Shown here: positions 21,550-31,711 of the stretch, in pieces
Numbering within the stretch: position 1 is the stretch's first letter
Layout: every line of letters starts with the position of its first letter
NCBI RefSeq assembly: GCF_900107725.1
Contig: NZ_FNQO01000007.1
Location: 1 to 64,000 of the forward strand
Length of the DNA: 64,000 nt
Source of the DNA: Microbulbifer marinus
Lineage (GTDB): Bacteria > Pseudomonadota > Gammaproteobacteria > Pseudomonadales > Cellvibrionaceae
Direction of reading: 5' to 3'
Made by a program: the position numbers and the translations under genes
Notes under the pieces: model-generated
Told to the model about the DNA's origin: nothing
The model's input: only the letters and a program-made list of their open reading frames with translations
Databases searched by the model: none

Positions 21550-23262
21550 ATGATGAACGAACAAGCCTACCTGCAACAGGTCCGTGAACTGCACCAGGCC
21601 AACTGGCCGCAAGGCGCCCCCCAGACTCCGCTGTACCCGCACGGCGAAAAGCCGGTTACCGAATACCTGGCGGAATGGGCCAGGGTAAACCCGAACAAGC
21701 CCGCCATCCATTTCTACGGCTACGATCTCAGCTACGCCGAACTGGATGAGCTCAGCACCCGCTTCGCCAATCTACTGCGCAGCTACGGCATTCAGCCCGG
21801 TGACGGCGTGACCGTATTCATGCCCAATTGCCCGCAATTCCATATCGCCTACTTCGGCATCCTCAAATGCGGCGCCGTGCACATTCCGGTCAGCCCGCTG
21901 TCAAAGGAAATGGAGCTGCTGCACCAACTGGGCGATAGCCAGCCGAAAGTCGCGCTCTGTCTCGATGCGCTGCTGCCGATCATGCAGCCGGTGTGCGAAA
22001 AGCTGGGTATCGAACACCTGCTCGCCACCAGTTATGCCGAGCTGACCCCGGAGAACCCGACCGCCACCCTGCCGGACCTGTTCCTGGCGCCGAAAGTGGA
22101 ACTCGTTGACCCGATCGTCGATTTCCTGCCGGCCGTAAAAGCCGCTCCGGCCGAGCCGCTCGATTACACCCCGGGCCTCGATGACCTGGCCGCGCTGAAC
22201 TACACCAGCGGCACCACCGGCCTGCCGAAAGGCGTCATGCACACCCAACGCAACATGATCGGCACCATGGCCGCCTTCTACCCGATTGTGTTCGGCGAGG
22301 TCGGCCCCGAAGGCACCGATCAGGTGATGCTGAATTTCCTGCCGGAATTCTGGATTGCCGGCGAGAACACCGGGCTGCTGATGCCGATCTATAGCGGCGC
22401 CACCCTCGTGCTGATGGCCCGCTGGGATGCAGTGGCATTTATGGAGCTGGTGCAGCACTACAAGGTCAATCTCTCCTGCGTGCTGGTCGACAGTGTCGAC
22501 GAGATCCTGAATCACCCGGATCACGACAAGTACGACCTGAGTTCACTGAACACCACGCCTTGTATTTCGTTCATCAAGAAGCTAAACCACGACTACCGGC
22601 AGCGCTGGCGCGCACTGACGGGGGCAACCCTGTTCGAAACCGCGTACGGCATGACCGAAACCCACACCTGCGACACCTTCACCGCCGGGTTCCAGGACGA
22701 CGACTTCGACCTGTCGATCGAGCCCGCCTTCCTCGGCCTGCCGGTCCCGGGCAACGAGATCAAGATCTGCGATTTCGAGACCGGCGAGCTGCTGCCGCTG
22801 GGCAGCGAGGGCGAGATCCTGGTGCGCACGCCGACGATGATGAAGGGTTACTGGAACAAGCCCGACGTCAATGAAACCCTGTTCCTCGACGGCGGCTGGT
22901 ACCGCACCGGCGACCTCGGCATGCTGACCGAGCAGGGCTACTTCCGCTATCTCGGCCGCCGCAAGGAGATGCTCAAGGTGAACGGGATGAGCGTGTTTCC
23001 GACCGAGGTCGAGGCTATGCTGGGTCAACACCCAGCGGTGGGCGCCTGCGGCGTCGTCGGCCGCCCGGACGAGAAAAAGGGCCAGGTGCCGGTTGCCTTC
23101 CTTACCCTCAAGCCCGGCTTCGAGGAGACCGAAGAGTCACTGCGCGATTGGTGTAAAGACGCCATGGCAATCTTCAAGGTGCCGGAAATCCGCATCAAGG
23201 ACCAGCTGCCGATGACCCCGACCGGCAAAATCCGCAAGGTGGAGTTAGAGCAAGAAGTATGA
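21550..23262 (+). CDS. AMP-forming acyl-CoA ligase
   Basis: Activates a carboxylic acid to acyl-CoA through an acyl-adenylate. The 570 residues hold the P-loop YTSGTTGLPKGVMHTQ (about 218-233), ETAYGMTETHTCD (about 360) and GGWYRTGDLGMLTEQGYFRYLGRRKEMLKVNGMSV (about 445-480). The C-terminal catalytic lysine is in PTGKIRKVEL. It resembles medium/long-chain fatty-acyl ligases but is not clearly FadD. Its last bases overlap the carboxylase start by four (ATGA), so the two are translationally coupled and the ligase product is probably the carboxylase substrate. Start may be either of two adjacent ATGs after AAGAGG. Confidence 0.93.
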   Translation: MMNEQAYLQQVRELHQANWPQGAPQTPLYPHGEKPVTEYLAEWARVNPNKPAIHFYGYDLSYAELDELSTRFANLLRSYGIQPGDGVTVFMPNCPQFHIAYFGILKCGAVHIPVSPLSKEMELLHQLGDSQPKVALCLDALLPIMQPVCEKLGIEHLLATSYAELTPENPTATLPDLFLAPKVELVDPIVDFLPAVKAAPAEPLDYTPGLDDLAALNYTSGTTGLPKGVMHTQRNMIGTMAAFYPIVFGEVGPEGTDQVMLNFLPEFWIAGENTGLLMPIYSGATLVLMARWDAVAFMELVQHYKVNLSCVLVDSVDEILNHPDHDKYDLSSLNTTPCISFIKKLNHDYRQRWRALTGATLFETAYGMTETHTCDTFTAGFQDDDFDLSIEPAFLGLPVPGNEIKICDFETGELLPLGSEGEILVRTPTMMKGYWNKPDVNETLFLDGGWYRTGDLGMLTEQGYFRYLGRRKEMLKVNGMSVFPTEVEAMLGQHPAVGACGVVGRPDEKKGQVPVAFLTLKPGFEETEESLRDWCKDAMAIFKVPEIRIKDQLPMTPTGKIRKVELEQEV

Positions 23263-26200
23263 GTAAAGTTTTCGAAAGGATCCTGATCGCCAACCGCGGC
23301 GAAATCGCGATCCGCATCGCTCAGACCTGTGCCGATATGGGGATCGCCAGCCTGGCGGTCTTCGCTGAAGACGACAGCCAGTCGCTGCACACCAAGAAAG
23401 CCGATCAGGCGGTGCAGCTGAGTGGCCGTGGCGTAAAGGCCTATCTGGATATCGAGCAGCTGATCGCCGTCGCCAAACAGCACGGCTGTGATGCGGTCCA
23501 TCCCGGCTATGGATTCCTGTCCGAAAACAGCGCCTTTTCGCGCCGCTGTGCCGATGAGGGTATCACCTTCATCGGCGCGTCCGCCGAATTGCTGGACCAG
23601 CTCGGCAACAAGGCGATCGCGCGCGAAATGGCGATTCGCTCCGATACACCGCTGACCAGCGGCATCAACAAGAGCTGTTCCCTCGCAGAGGTACAGGCTT
23701 TCTTCAAGTCGCTCGGTGACGGTGCCGCGGTGATGATCAAGGCGCTCGCCGGCGGCGGCGGTCGCGGCATGCGCCCGGTCACCGACTACGAGCAGCTGGA
23801 AACCGCCTACAACCAGTGCCGCGAAGAGGCGACCATCGCCTTTGGCAGCGGCGAGCTGTATGTCGAACAGTTGGTACAGCACGCCCGCCATATCGAGGTG
23901 CAGATCCTCGGCGACGGCACCGGCGAGGTGATCCACGCCTGGGAGCGCGAATGCACCCTGCAGCGACGCAACCAGAAGCTGCTGGAAATTGCCCCCAGCC
24001 CGAGCCTCGACGACGACACGCGCATGCCGATCATCGAGGCGGCACTGCGCCTGGCCAGCGACGTGAAGTACCAGGGGCTCGGCACCTTCGAGTTCCTGCT
24101 CGACGCCGACGACCACAGCAATTTTTATTTCATGGAGGTCAATCCGCGGATTCAGGTGGAGCACACCATTACCGAGGAGATCACCGGACTCAACCTGGTC
24201 AAATACCAGATACTGCTGGCTGCCGGCAGGACCCTGTCAGAGCTGGGACTTACCCAGGCGCCGCCGAAGCTCGGCTGTGCCATCCAAGCGCGTATCAACC
24301 TGGAAAAAATGCTGCCCGACGGCAGCGCCAAGCCCGCCTCCGGCGTCATCAAGTCTTACCAGGTGCCGAACGGCCACAATATCCGCGTCGACGACTATCT
24401 CTACGCCGGCTACAAAGTGAGCCCCAGCTACGATTCACTCGGCGCCAAGATAATTGCCAAAGGCGAAGATTACGGCGCGGCGCTGAACAAGGTCTATCGC
24501 AGCCTGCAGGCGCTCAATATTGACGGCGTCAGCAGCAACAAGACGCTGCTGATGAACCTGCTGCTGCGCGACGAGGTGCAGGGCAACCGGGTCAACACCA
24601 AATTCGTCGAAGCCCATATCGCCGAGCTGTTGAGCGAGGGTGCGCACGACGAGCATTTCTTCGAAGCCGCCAGTGGCGCCGACGAAGAAGTACAGGCTGT
24701 GACGATTCCGGCCGGCTGTGAAGCGCTCAAATCGCCGACCGCCGGCACCCTGGTCTGCGTCAACGTCAGCGCCGGCGACGAGGTGCTGGCCGGCCAGGAA
24801 ATCGCCGTCATCGAGGCGATGAAGATGGAGATCCCGGTCAAGTCCGAGCACGACGGCGTTATCACCGAAGTGCTGGTGCACGAAGCCGGCGATATCATCG
24901 ACGAACATCAGCTGCTGGCGATCATCCAGCCGGGCGATGTATCTCTCGAGCGCGTCCACTCCGAGATGGAGATCGACCTCGACCATATTCGCGACGACCT
25001 GGCCGCGTTCTTCAAACGCCGCGACAAGACCCTCGATGCCAGCCGCCCGGAAGCGGTGGCCAAGCGCCACGATGTCGGCAAGCGCACCGCGCGCGAGAAC
25101 GTCGATGATCTGGTCGATGAAGGCAGCTTCAATGAATACGGTCAGCTGGCCGTGGCGGCACAGCGGAAGAAGCACGGCGACGATCTCGACAAGCTGATCG
25201 AACTCAGTCCCGCCGATGGCAAGATTACCGGCGTCGGTACCGTCAATGCCGAACAGTTTGGCAGCGAAGCCGCCCGCTGTGCGGTGATGGCCTACGACTA
25301 CTCCGTGATGGCCGGCTCCCAGGGCTTCGTCAACCACAAGAAAACCGACCGCCTGCTGGAAGTGGCGAAGAAGTGGCGTTTGCCGCTGGTGTTGTTCGCC
25401 GAAGGTGCCGGTGGCCGTCCGTCCGATACCGACTACCCCGGTGTTGGCTACCTGAACATCCACACCTTCACTGCCCTGGGGGAACTCAGCGGCCTGGTGC
25501 CCACCGTCAGCATCGTCGCGGGCAACTGCTTCGCCGGTAACGCCGCACTGTTCGGTGTCTGCGACCTGACCATCGCCACCAAACAGGCCAGCATCGGCAT
25601 GGCCGGCCCGGCGATGATCGAAGGCGGTGGCCTGGGTAAATGCACCCCGGAAGAGGTGGGCCCGGTATCGGTGCAGAGCCCCAACGGCGTGATCGACGTG
25701 CTGGTGGAAGACGAAGCCGAAGCCGTGGCAGTGGCCAAACAGTACCTGTCCTACTTCCAGGGCGACCTGGACAGCTGGGAAAGCCAAGACCAACGCAAGC
25801 TGCGCCACCTGATCCCGGAAAACCGCATGGCGGTCTACGACATCCGCGAAGTGATCGAGACGCTGTGCGATGTGGGTTCGGTACTGGAACTGCGCAAAGA
25901 TTTCGCCAAGAACATGATCACCGCGCTGGTGCGCATTGAAGGCAAGCCCTACGGCCTGTTCTGTAACGATTCGCGCATTATCGGTGGCGCCATCGATGCC
26001 CCGGCCGGCGACAAGTTGGCGCGTTTCATTCAGCTGTGCGATGCCCACGATATCCCGATGATTTCCCTGGTGGACACGCCCGGATTCATGGTGGGACCGG
26101 AATCGGAGAAAAACGCCACCGTGCGCCATATCTCCCGCATCTTCGTCCACGCAGCCAATATGACCGTACCGCTGTTTACCGTCGTTCTGCGCAAGTGTTA

Positions 26201-26549
26201 CGGCCTCGGCGCCCAGGCGATGGCCGGTGGCGGTTACTCCGCGCCGGTATTCTCCGCCTCCTGGCCGAATGGCGAGTACGGCGCCATGGGCATCGAAGGT
26301 GCGGTGCGCATCAGCGCCAAGAAGATGCTGGACGCGATCGAAGATCCGGAAGAGCGCGAAGCCACCTTCCGCTCGATGGTCGACAAGATGTACCAGAACG
26401 GCAACGCAATGAACGCGGCCAGCCACCTGGAGATCGACGCCGTGATCGACCCGCTGGAGACCCGCGACTGGATCGCGCGTGGCCGGGCCTGCACGCCCAC
26501 ACCGTCCCGCCGCGATGGCAAGAAGCGCCCCTGTATCGATACCTGGTAA
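23259..26549 (+). CDS. Single-chain biotin-dependent acyl-CoA carboxylase
   Basis: One 1096-residue polypeptide holds every domain of a biotin carboxylase system. The order is biotin carboxylase (1 to about 450: LIANRGEIAIRIA, then ALAGGGGRGMRPV and FMEVNPRIQVEHTITEEITG), a biotinyl domain with Lys522 in EAMKMEI, and a carboxyltransferase domain (about 590-1090: VDTPGFMVGPESEKNA near 940, RKCYGLGAQAMAGGG near 975). Most bacterial acetyl-, propionyl- and methylcrotonyl-CoA carboxylases split these into two or more subunits. The single-chain order matches the long-chain acyl-CoA carboxylase type. The true acyl substrate is not evident. Coupled to the upstream ligase. Confidence 0.92.
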   Translation: MSKVFERILIANRGEIAIRIAQTCADMGIASLAVFAEDDSQSLHTKKADQAVQLSGRGVKAYLDIEQLIAVAKQHGCDAVHPGYGFLSENSAFSRRCADEGITFIGASAELLDQLGNKAIAREMAIRSDTPLTSGINKSCSLAEVQAFFKSLGDGAAVMIKALAGGGGRGMRPVTDYEQLETAYNQCREEATIAFGSGELYVEQLVQHARHIEVQILGDGTGEVIHAWERECTLQRRNQKLLEIAPSPSLDDDTRMPIIEAALRLASDVKYQGLGTFEFLLDADDHSNFYFMEVNPRIQVEHTITEEITGLNLVKYQILLAAGRTLSELGLTQAPPKLGCAIQARINLEKMLPDGSAKPASGVIKSYQVPNGHNIRVDDYLYAGYKVSPSYDSLGAKIIAKGEDYGAALNKVYRSLQALNIDGVSSNKTLLMNLLLRDEVQGNRVNTKFVEAHIAELLSEGAHDEHFFEAASGADEEVQAVTIPAGCEALKSPTAGTLVCVNVSAGDEVLAGQEIAVIEAMKMEIPVKSEHDGVITEVLVHEAGDIIDEHQLLAIIQPGDVSLERVHSEMEIDLDHIRDDLAAFFKRRDKTLDASRPEAVAKRHDVGKRTARENVDDLVDEGSFNEYGQLAVAAQRKKHGDDLDKLIELSPADGKITGVGTVNAEQFGSEAARCAVMAYDYSVMAGSQGFVNHKKTDRLLEVAKKWRLPLVLFAEGAGGRPSDTDYPGVGYLNIHTFTALGELSGLVPTVSIVAGNCFAGNAALFGVCDLTIATKQASIGMAGPAMIEGGGLGKCTPEEVGPVSVQSPNGVIDVLVEDEAEAVAVAKQYLSYFQGDLDSWESQDQRKLRHLIPENRMAVYDIREVIETLCDVGSVLELRKDFAKNMITALVRIEGKPYGLFCNDSRIIGGAIDAPAGDKLARFIQLCDAHDIPMISLVDTPGFMVGPESEKNATVRHISRIFVHAANMTVPLFTVVLRKCYGLGAQAMAGGGYSAPVFSASWPNGEYGAMGIEGAVRISAKKMLDAIEDPEEREATFRSMVDKMYQNGNAMNAASHLEIDAVIDPLETRDWIARGRACTPTPSRRDGKKRPCIDTW

Positions 26550-26781
26550 ACGGAAAGTCCCAACCGGATTACAGTCCGTGCCGCTCCCATCGGTAATGGG
26601 ATCTGAAACGCGCGATGCCACGGATGGCATCGCCGGCGGCAATTTCATGCCAAACCGCCGCCACCTCCTGCGCTATCTGCTGCGCCGCGTCTCTCCCCTA
26701 ATCCCAACCCTAAAAACCTCGCTCGCAGTTTTTTAATCAGGCGGCAGGATAGTTACGCCCCGGAATCACCAAAACCCGACG

Positions 26782-27348
26782 CTATTCATGTCGAACCGGC
26801 GTCAGAACAAGCATCGCGACAATCGTGGCGACAATAAAAAGCCAGGTGCCGAGTGCCCAGTTTGCGTGGCTGCGGGAACACAGGATGATCAACAGGATCA
26901 CCGCCAGTACCAGGTCCTCCAGGTTGCCGATAAACCAGTAGTCGACGCCGTAAAGACGGTGATTAATGACGATGGCCAACAGAAAAAAAAGCGCAAGAAA
27001 CAGCAGCGCCCAGCGCCCGTCCCGTTGAAACTGTTCGAACAGACCGAGATTCTGATCCAGTGTCCGGGGCACCACGGTACAGGCCGCCGCAAACAGGAAC
27101 AGGACGCCCAACAGCTGAATAACGAAATCGACGATATCCCAGCTCGACTCGAACTCCCTGAGCCCATAAATCGCCCACAGTGTCTGTACCAGCCACACCA
27201 ACACCAGCAGTGCCCACGCCAGCGGCACCCAGTGCAGGCGCGAAGTGTGGCGATGGAGAAAAGCGCCCGCCACATCGCTGACGATTCGGGTCACGCCCAG
27301 CACGAGAATCAATACGAAGGTGATGGAGAGGTGTTCAAATGTATTCAC
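26782..27348 (-). CDS. Hypothetical multi-span membrane protein
   Basis: Not recognised. The protein is strongly hydrophobic with about five or six membrane segments (SITFVLILVLGVTRIV, WVPLAWALLVLVWLVQTLW, FVIQLLGVLFLFAAACTVV, LLFLALFFLLAIVI, LEDLVLAVILLIILC, LGTWLFIVATIVAMLVL). I start it at GTG 27348 (about 188 residues), because residues further upstream are not membrane-like and look non-coding. Another in-frame ATG exists at 27480 and the start is uncertain. It stands alone between the carboxylase gene (convergent) and narG (divergent). Confidence 0.65.
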   Translation of the reverse strand: MNTFEHLSITFVLILVLGVTRIVSDVAGAFLHRHTSRLHWVPLAWALLVLVWLVQTLWAIYGLREFESSWDIVDFVIQLLGVLFLFAAACTVVPRTLDQNLGLFEQFQRDGRWALLFLALFFLLAIVINHRLYGVDYWFIGNLEDLVLAVILLIILCSRSHANWALGTWLFIVATIVAMLVLTPVRHE

Positions 27349-27892
27349 GCTTTCAATAGCCCCCTGCCGGCCCAGCGGCTCAGCCAAGGCCGCGCCCCGG
27401 ATTGTTCGGACATTGGACAAGCATAGCGCCTGCGGCCCGTAACAGATTGTGCAGCGCGTAACTGCAGTTACCTGGCGCAAAGTGAGTGCAACTCGAACAA
27501 ATACTCAGGCAGTCTTTTCCCGACACCTGGCTCACGCGGAAGGCCGGCCGCGCCGATACCCGCTAGCCGCTCGTAAAACTATCCAGCCCGGCAATAGCAT
27601 GAATTACAACGTCTGCGCGACGGGCTGCAGTCGCGCAGTAATGATCGGAGCTGTGTCGCGCTGATCCTTTGCTGCGCGAGCCCCGCACAATTTTTCTATC
27701 GCGGCGCTCCTTTGCCAAATAAACAGCTGAGACAATGGCGCTCTTCACGGCTCTCGATCGTATGATTCCTCTTCACTTCGCATCCTGCACATGGATCAGA
27801 TCCCCGCAGAACAAACCGATTTGACAGGCTGCACGGCCAAAACTAGGTTGATTAGTCAATGTGCAGAACATCTTCCCACGGACGGGTTTCCG
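27349..27892. other. Intergenic region upstream of narG
   Basis: No gene supported. It holds a 14-bp perfect palindrome GTAACTGCAGTTAC (27458-27471) and a possible narG promoter near 27821. No convincing FNR site (TTGAT-N4-ATCAA) or cluster of NarL heptamers was found by reading both strands. Confidence 0.5.
27821..27849 (+). promoter_or_regulatory. Possible narG promoter
   Basis: TTGACA (27821-27826), 17-bp spacer, then TAGGTT (27844-27849), a poor -10. A symmetric TTGA-TTAG-TCAA (27848-27859) overlaps the expected start point; its half-site spacing is two bases too short for FNR. Confidence 0.3.
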
Positions 27893-30800
27893 ATGAGTCA
27901 TTTTCTCGATCGTCTTACATTCTTTCAGCAGCGCAGCGAAAAATTCTCTGACGGGCACGGCATCGCCACCGACGAATCGCGCGACTGGGAAGACGCTTAT
28001 CGCAAGCGTTGGGCCGCCGATAAAATTGTGCGTTCAACCCACGGCGTGAATTGCACCGGATCTTGTTCCTGGAAAATTTATGTCAAAGGCGGCATCGTCA
28101 CCTGGGAAACACAACAGACCGATTACCCGCGCACGCGTCCGGACCTCCCCAATCATGAACCGCGCGGTTGCCCGCGCGGCGCCAGCTACAGCTGGTACCT
28201 CTATTCGGGCACCCGGGTGAAATACCCGCTGGTGCGCGCGCGACTGGTCGAAGCCTGGCGCGCCGCTCGCGCGACACAATCACCGGTTGCGGCTTGGCGT
28301 ACCATCGTCGAACAAGCGTCCACCCGCGACAGCTGGGTATCGCGCCGGGGCCGCGGTGGTTTCGTGCGCATCGACTGGGATGAAGTGACCGAGCTGATTG
28401 CCGCAGCCAACGCCTACACGATTGAAAAATACGGGCCGGACCGGGTGGCCGGCTTCTCGCCAATTCCGGCGATGTCGATGGTTTCCTACGCCGCCGGCGG
28501 CCGCTACCTGTCGTTGATCGGCGGCGCGCTGTTGAGTTTTTACGACTGGTACTGCGACCTCCCGCCCTCGTCACCCCAGACCTGGGGCGAACAGACTGAC
28601 GTTCCCGAAAGTGCCGACTGGTATAACTCCGGCTACCTGCTTGTCTGGGGTTCCAACATTCCCCAGACACGCTCCCCGGACGCGCACTTTTACAGCGAGG
28701 TGCGCTACAAGGGCACCAAGAGTGTGGTCGTCTCCCCGGACTACAGTGAAGCCTGCAAGTTTGCCGACCTGTGGCTGCATCCCAAACAGGGAACAGATGC
28801 CGCACTGGCACTCGCCCTCGGCCATGTAGTGCTGACCGAATTCTATGTGAAACGGCAGGTGCCCTACTTTATCGACTATGCGCGGCGCTACTCCGACCTG
28901 CCCTTCTTAGTGAAACTGGCTGAACGCGACGGTCGCCTGGTACCGGACCGCCTGTTGCGAGCCGCCGACTTTGCCGATGCACTGGGCGAAAGTAACAACC
29001 CGGATTGGAAGCCCGTTGCCTTCGACGAAAACAGCGGCGGAGTCGTTTGTCCCGCGGGCAGCGCCGGGTTCCGCTGGGGGCAACAGGGCAAGTGGAACCT
29101 GGAAGAAAAAGACGGCCAAGGCCGCGATACCAAACTGCTGCTGAGCCTTGAAGGGATCACCGACAGCAGAGAGGCCGTCGCCTTCCCCTACTTCGGTGCC
29201 GACGCACCGGAAACTTTTGTGGCGACGAATCACGATACGATTCTCAACCGCAATGTGCCGGTAGCAACCATCGACCTGAAAGATGGCCCTTGTCGTGTCG
29301 CCTCGACGTTCGATCTGTTCCTCGCCAACTATGGCGTGGATAGAGGCTTTGGCGGCGACAATGTCGCACAGAGTTTCGATGATGATGTGCCATTCACCCC
29401 CGCCTGGGCCGAGACAGTCTGCGGTGTCAAGCGCGACGCGATCATTCATGTCGCCCGCGAGTTCGCCGACAACGCGGAGAAAACCGAAGGCCGTTCGATG
29501 GTGATTGTGGGCGCCGGCCTGAATCACTGGTACCACATGGACATGAATTATCGCGGCATCATCTCCCTGCTGGTGATGTGCGGCTGCTGTGGTAAGTCCG
29601 GCGGCGGTTGGGCACATTATGTCGGCCAGGAAAAGCTGCGCCCGCAAACCGGCTGGTTGCCACTGGCGTTCGGTCTGGACTGGACGCGCCCGCCTCGCCA
29701 TATGAACGGCACGTCCTTTTTCTATGCCCACACAGACCAATGGCGCTACGAATCGCTGAAGGTTTCCGACATCCTGTCGCCGCTCGCCCCCGAGGGTGAC
29801 TGGGATCATGCGATGATCGACTACAACGTGCGCGCAGAGCGCATGGGGTGGCTGCCCTCTGCCCCACAGCTGCAGGCCAACCCGTTACAGGTCGGCAAAA
29901 AACTGCAGGAATCCGGCGTATCTGCGAAAGAGGCCATCCCGGATATGTTGAAATCCGGAGAGCTTACTTTTGCCTGCGAGGATCCTGACAATCCGCAGAA
30001 CTGGCCGCGCAACATGTTCTTCTGGCGCTCCAATGTGCTGGGGGCCAGCGGCAAGGGACACGAGTATTTTCTCAAGCATTTTGTCGGCTCGCTGCACGGC
30101 GTCGTCGGCACCGAGGAGAGCAACGAGGTTGTGCGGCCCACGGAGGTGGCATGGCACGATGAAGCGCCCACCGGCAAACTGGATCTGATGGTCAATATCG
30201 ATTTCAGGATGTCGACCACCAGCCTTTACTGCGACATAGTGCTGCCGACAGCGACCTGGTACGAGAAGCACGACCTGAACACCTCGGACATGCACCCGTT
30301 CATTCACCCCCTGACCGCCGCGGTGGACCCGGTCTGGGAGTGCCGCAGCGACTGGGATATTTTCAAGAGCATTGCGCAGAAATTCTCCGAAGTCTGCCCG
30401 GAGGTCCTCGGTGTCGAGCAGGATCTGGTGATGACGCCGATCCAACACGACGCCCCCGCAGAGATAGCACAACCCTATGAACCGCAGGACTGGAAGCGCG
30501 GCGACTGCGAACCCATACCCGGCCGCACCATGCCCGATGTCGCGGTGGTAGAGAGAAACTATCCCGCCACTTACCAGCGTTTTATCTCCCTGGGTCCGGC
30601 GCTTGAGGAAAAAGGCAACGGCGGCAAGGGACTCAACTGGAATACCGACACCGAGATCGCCAATCTTGGCAGTCTCAATGGAACCATCAAGGACGGCGAA
30701 TGCGCTGGCCGCCCCAAAATCGAAACCGACATCGAAGCCTGTGAAGCCATCCTGATGCTGGCGCCGGAAACCAACGGCGAAGTGGCCGTCAAAGCCTGGC

Positions 30801-31606
30801 AGGCGCTGGGCAAGAGTACCGGCCGCGACCACCACCACCTGGCCGAGGGCAAGGAAGAAGAAAAAATTCGCTTCCGCGATGTCGTCTCCCAGCCGCGCAA
30901 GATTATCTCTTCACCCACCTGGTCCGGCATCGAGAGCGAGCATGTCTCCTATACGTCCAACTGGACCAACGTACACGAGTTGATTCCCTGGCGCACACTG
31001 ACCGGACGCCAGCATCTCTATCAGGACCACACCTGGATGCGCGCGTTTGGCGAGGGCTTTGTCACCTGGCGGCCGCCTATCGACACCCGCTCGGTCAAGC
31101 AGGTACTGGGGAAAATCCCCAATGGCAACCCGGAAATTCAGCTGAACATCCTGACACCACATCAGAAGTGGGGTATTCACTCCACTTACACGGAAAACCT
31201 GATCCTGCTGAGCCTTAACCGCGGCGGGCCGGTGGTCTGGATTAGTGAGGTCGATGCCGAAAAGGCGGGTATCGAAGACAATGACTGGATTGAAGCGTTC
31301 AATATCAATGGCGCTTTGACTGCTCGCGCCATTGTCTCCCAGCGCATCATGCCCGGCTCCGCCATCATGTATCACGCCCAGGAAAAAATTGTGAATACCG
31401 TTGGCTCGGAGATTACCAGCCAACGCGGCGGCATCCACAACTCCGTGACACGGATCAACGTGAAACCGACCCACATGATCGGCGGCTATTGCCAGCTGGC
31501 TTACGGCTTCAATTACTACGGTACCGTTGGCGCCAACCGGGACCAGTTTGTCGTCGTGCGCAAAATGAATGAGGTCAACTGGTTCGACAAGGAAGTACAC
31601 ACCTAG
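27893..31606 (+). CDS. narG: Respiratory nitrate reductase alpha subunit
   Basis: Catalytic molybdenum subunit of the membrane-bound, cytoplasm-facing nitrate reductase that reduces nitrate with electrons from quinol. The 1237 residues follow E. coli NarG closely. The N-terminal Fe-S segment HGVNCTGSCSWKIYV (His ligand near residue 50) is followed by TRPDLPNHEPRGCPRGASYSW, then the molybdenum-ligand aspartate region YNSGYLLVWGSNIPQTRSPDAH, and the C-terminal GGIHNSVTRINVKPTHMIGGY. No twin-arginine signal is present, as expected. I start at MSHFLDRLTFFQ, matching family N termini, although the ribosome site there is poor. First gene of narGHJI. Confidence 0.96.
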   Translation: MSHFLDRLTFFQQRSEKFSDGHGIATDESRDWEDAYRKRWAADKIVRSTHGVNCTGSCSWKIYVKGGIVTWETQQTDYPRTRPDLPNHEPRGCPRGASYSWYLYSGTRVKYPLVRARLVEAWRAARATQSPVAAWRTIVEQASTRDSWVSRRGRGGFVRIDWDEVTELIAAANAYTIEKYGPDRVAGFSPIPAMSMVSYAAGGRYLSLIGGALLSFYDWYCDLPPSSPQTWGEQTDVPESADWYNSGYLLVWGSNIPQTRSPDAHFYSEVRYKGTKSVVVSPDYSEACKFADLWLHPKQGTDAALALALGHVVLTEFYVKRQVPYFIDYARRYSDLPFLVKLAERDGRLVPDRLLRAADFADALGESNNPDWKPVAFDENSGGVVCPAGSAGFRWGQQGKWNLEEKDGQGRDTKLLLSLEGITDSREAVAFPYFGADAPETFVATNHDTILNRNVPVATIDLKDGPCRVASTFDLFLANYGVDRGFGGDNVAQSFDDDVPFTPAWAETVCGVKRDAIIHVAREFADNAEKTEGRSMVIVGAGLNHWYHMDMNYRGIISLLVMCGCCGKSGGGWAHYVGQEKLRPQTGWLPLAFGLDWTRPPRHMNGTSFFYAHTDQWRYESLKVSDILSPLAPEGDWDHAMIDYNVRAERMGWLPSAPQLQANPLQVGKKLQESGVSAKEAIPDMLKSGELTFACEDPDNPQNWPRNMFFWRSNVLGASGKGHEYFLKHFVGSLHGVVGTEESNEVVRPTEVAWHDEAPTGKLDLMVNIDFRMSTTSLYCDIVLPTATWYEKHDLNTSDMHPFIHPLTAAVDPVWECRSDWDIFKSIAQKFSEVCPEVLGVEQDLVMTPIQHDAPAEIAQPYEPQDWKRGDCEPIPGRTMPDVAVVERNYPATYQRFISLGPALEEKGNGGKGLNWNTDTEIANLGSLNGTIKDGECAGRPKIETDIEACEAILMLAPETNGEVAVKAWQALGKSTGRDHHHLAEGKEEEKIRFRDVVSQPRKIISSPTWSGIESEHVSYTSNWTNVHELIPWRTLTGRQHLYQDHTWMRAFGEGFVTWRPPIDTRSVKQVLGKIPNGNPEIQLNILTPHQKWGIHSTYTENLILLSLNRGGPVVWISEVDAEKAGIEDNDWIEAFNINGALTARAIVSQRIMPGSAIMYHAQEKIVNTVGSEITSQRGGIHNSVTRINVKPTHMIGGYCQLAYGFNYYGTVGANRDQFVVVRKMNEVNWFDKEVHT

Positions 31607-31711
31607 CAGACCCAGACTCTACGCGGCAGGTGCCCCGGCACCTGATGGATTATCACTGCCGTCAAACGACATGAGAACCGCTCTTGAACGGCAGCAGTAC
31701 AGGGACATGAG

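Noticed and set aside
24435..26648. 737-codon minus-strand open frame opposite the carboxylase gene
   Set aside because: Mirror of a GC-rich conserved gene on the other strand; its translation has no recognisable domain and is rich in His/Arg/Val as expected for antisense frames.
27848..27859. TTGA-TTAG-TCAA as an FNR site for narG
   Set aside because: FNR needs TTGAT-N4-ATCAA; here the symmetric halves are two bases too close.
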